Shown: positions 40,563-41,784 of the stretch, in pieces | Numbering within the stretch: the first letter of the stretch is position 1 | Layout: every line of letters starts with the position of its first letter | Origin: Lentisphaeria bacterium | GTDB lineage: Bacteria; Verrucomicrobiota; Lentisphaeria; Victivallales; UBA1829 | DNA: 41,784 bases | Direction of reading: 5' to 3' | Assembly: GCA_003526375.1 (NCBI GenBank) | Contig: DPDG01000110.1 | Location: 1-41,784 of the forward strand | Notes under the pieces: model-generated | The model's input: the letters and a program-made list of their open reading frames with translations, nothing else | Databases searched by the model: none | Told to the model about the DNA's origin: nothing | Position numbers and translations under genes: made by a program

Positions 40563-41771
40563 TTAAATTGGAGCGAATCCTGGTAAATATGCCTGTTCCG
40601 GAGCTCCTCGCATGCGGACAGGATCAGATGCTGTCTCACAACATCTGAGGACGCTTCCCATGTCCAGACAGCGCCAGATGACTCCGCGCAAGGCAGTGAA
40701 CAATCTTGTAAAGGTATGCTTCCATTCATTCTGCCATGCAATAAAGCGGAGTAAAACATATGTGAGAAGAGCCGTCCATATTTGCCAGCGCACCGCGTTC
40801 TCGTTGTAGCCAATGAAGTCTGAGAGCTGAAGAGTCTGTTTGATTTCCTTGAAGAAAACTTCAATGGCCCAGCGAGCCTTGTAAAGATCGCAAATAGAGC
40901 CTGCCGCCCAAGTGAAGTTGTCGGTGATGAAGGTCATGTGTTTGGGCTTTCCATCGACTTCGACGATTGCCTCAATCAGACGCAGCGTTTCAGGATACCA
41001 GATGGAAGTGCGCTGTCCGGTCAGTTTGATGACAACATCTCGAAGAATATTGAGCTTGGGTGCGCTGTGCTGTCCCACTACATCATACTTCATGTTGTCC
41101 TTGGCACGGGTGATCCAGAAAACGCCGCGTTGGAAAAGCCGCCAAAGGTGTTTGAAGTCGACATATGCCTTGTCGAAGATGACAATTTCACCTTCATTGA
41201 TTCCCTCGCAAAGTGCCGGCGCTTCCGCAGAATCGTGCGTCCCGGCTGTTTTTACAAGAATGAAATTCGGCAGAAAGGAACGCAAATCCAGACGCAAATG
41301 CATTTTCGCCGCTGCTTTCCGCCTGCGGTGTTTCGCCCAGTCCAGACAGTTGGCGATCAGCTGAAGCGTTGTCGAATCGACCACGTGGATCATGCGCTTG
41401 AAGCGTCTCGGCAACGCACAGTATTGCCTGCCTTGAATCCGGAAGTTCGGACTGATCTCATTCAAATGAGCAAGAACTTCCCAGAACAGTTTTTCTGCCA
41501 TGCCTGCGTCGCGATTCCGGTTTGCATGGGACAAACCATTACGGCTCGGCGGAACGCAATCACGAATCTTGCTCACCAAACCGCAATGATTCCGAAGCGT
41601 ATCGCAAATGTCGTTCAAGCCGAGCGCATGCGTCAGTTGTCCGAAGACCAGTGCAAGAACGTGACTTGTCGGACTGAACACACGCGACTGACGGTCAATT
41701 CCGAAATCATTCGCAAGTTTCGGTATCAAATTTCGCGGAATCAACTTGAATATTTGCGATAACACGGTCAT
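40563..41771 (-). CDS. IS4-family DDE transposase
   Basis: 402 residues. N-terminal DUF4372-like domain (IPRNLIPKLANDFGIDRQSRVFS-type, split by SPTSHVLALVFGQLTHA), then the RNase-H-like DDE core: VVDSTT (first Asp), IFDKAYVDF (second Asp), and the IS4 signature YKARWAIEVFFKEIKQ (Y-x2-R-x3-E-x6-K, with the catalytic Glu). Full length with no stops, so probably active. Transcribed in the same direction as the kinase/Sel1 cluster. Confidence 0.93.
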   Translation of the reverse strand: MTVLSQIFKLIPRNLIPKLANDFGIDRQSRVFSPTSHVLALVFGQLTHALGLNDICDTLRNHCGLVSKIRDCVPPSRNGLSHANRNRDAGMAEKLFWEVLAHLNEISPNFRIQGRQYCALPRRFKRMIHVVDSTTLQLIANCLDWAKHRRRKAAAKMHLRLDLRSFLPNFILVKTAGTHDSAEAPALCEGINEGEIVIFDKAYVDFKHLWRLFQRGVFWITRAKDNMKYDVVGQHSAPKLNILRDVVIKLTGQRTSIWYPETLRLIEAIVEVDGKPKHMTFITDNFTWAAGSICDLYKARWAIEVFFKEIKQTLQLSDFIGYNENAVRWQIWTALLTYVLLRFIAWQNEWKHTFTRLFTALRGVIWRCLDMGSVLRCCETASDPVRMRGAPEQAYLPGFAPI

Positions 41772-41784
41772 TTTATGCTTTGAT
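40563..41784 (-). mobile_element. IS4-family insertion sequence, right end outside window
   Basis: Defined by the transposase. The far terminus lies beyond 41784, so terminal inverted repeats and target duplication cannot be checked. The near terminus must lie between the cluster's first ATG (40485) and 40563. Read-through from the element could drive the kinase cluster. Confidence 0.75.

Noticed and set aside
1..41784. tRNA or rRNA genes
   Set aside because: The larger gene-free gaps were read on both strands; no cloverleaf with a GTTCRA-type arm or rRNA-like segment was found.

Overview
The window reads as a chromosomal segment of a Gram-negative member of the Lentisphaerota (Victivallis-like gut or sediment bacterium). 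The main evidence is a set of proteins with the prepilin-type N-terminus FTLIELLVVIAIIAILA followed by a DUF1559-like body, which are massively expanded in that phylum. They sit beside secreted glycosidase-like genes, a LacI regulator, an SSS transporter and LPS-core genes. The assignment is inferred from protein families, not from a marker alignment.

Layout. 1-2360 is a scar region: a minus-strand remnant of a very large helicase/N6-methylase (DarB-like) gene meets, head to head, a plus-strand LamG-domain gene that has lost its 5' end, followed by a decayed pseudopilin remnant. 2446-9876 is a carbohydrate locus on the minus strand: LacI regulator, GH50-like glycosidase, two pseudopilins, a strong terminator, then an SSS symporter. 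A consensus promoter with operator-like half sites lies upstream of lacI. 10106-12424 holds a phosphodiesterase/alkaline-phosphatase-like gene and a stand-alone pseudopilin with its own promoter and terminator. 12714-14712 is housekeeping: argC and the rplM-rpsI operon with a hairpin leader. 14925-15070 is a candidate structured small RNA. 15375-18981 is an LPS-core cluster: waaG, waaP and two further LPS-kinase-like genes. 19286-22461 is a second secreted-enzyme unit: a DUF4838 protein preceded by a pseudopilin gene broken by an in-frame stop.

22664-40485 is the most unusual part, about 18 kb with every gene on the minus strand. In transcription order it encodes two uncharacterised membrane proteins, a transmembrane Ser/Thr kinase, an ECF-like sigma factor, a zinc-binding anti-sigma-like protein, a 717-residue Sel1 protein and a radical-SAM/SPASM protein. 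Then come a LysM lipoprotein, an M48 metalloprotease, a DUF3142-like protein and an ankyrin protein, the last four joined by 4-bp ATGA overlaps, and finally three Sel1-repeat envelope proteins. Two 30-nt sites with the same architecture (TGTAAGAA, 13 nt, CG-N4/5-TAAG) stand upstream of the sigma gene and the LysM operon, and a weaker one upstream of a Sel1 gene. I infer an envelope-signalling regulon built from kinase, sigma and anti-sigma with an output of repeat-scaffold, protease and cell-wall-binding proteins. I do not recognise it as a described system. An IS4-family element abuts its upstream edge at the right end of the window.

Limits: all families were recognised by eye from motifs. 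No search, structure prediction or codon statistics could be run.
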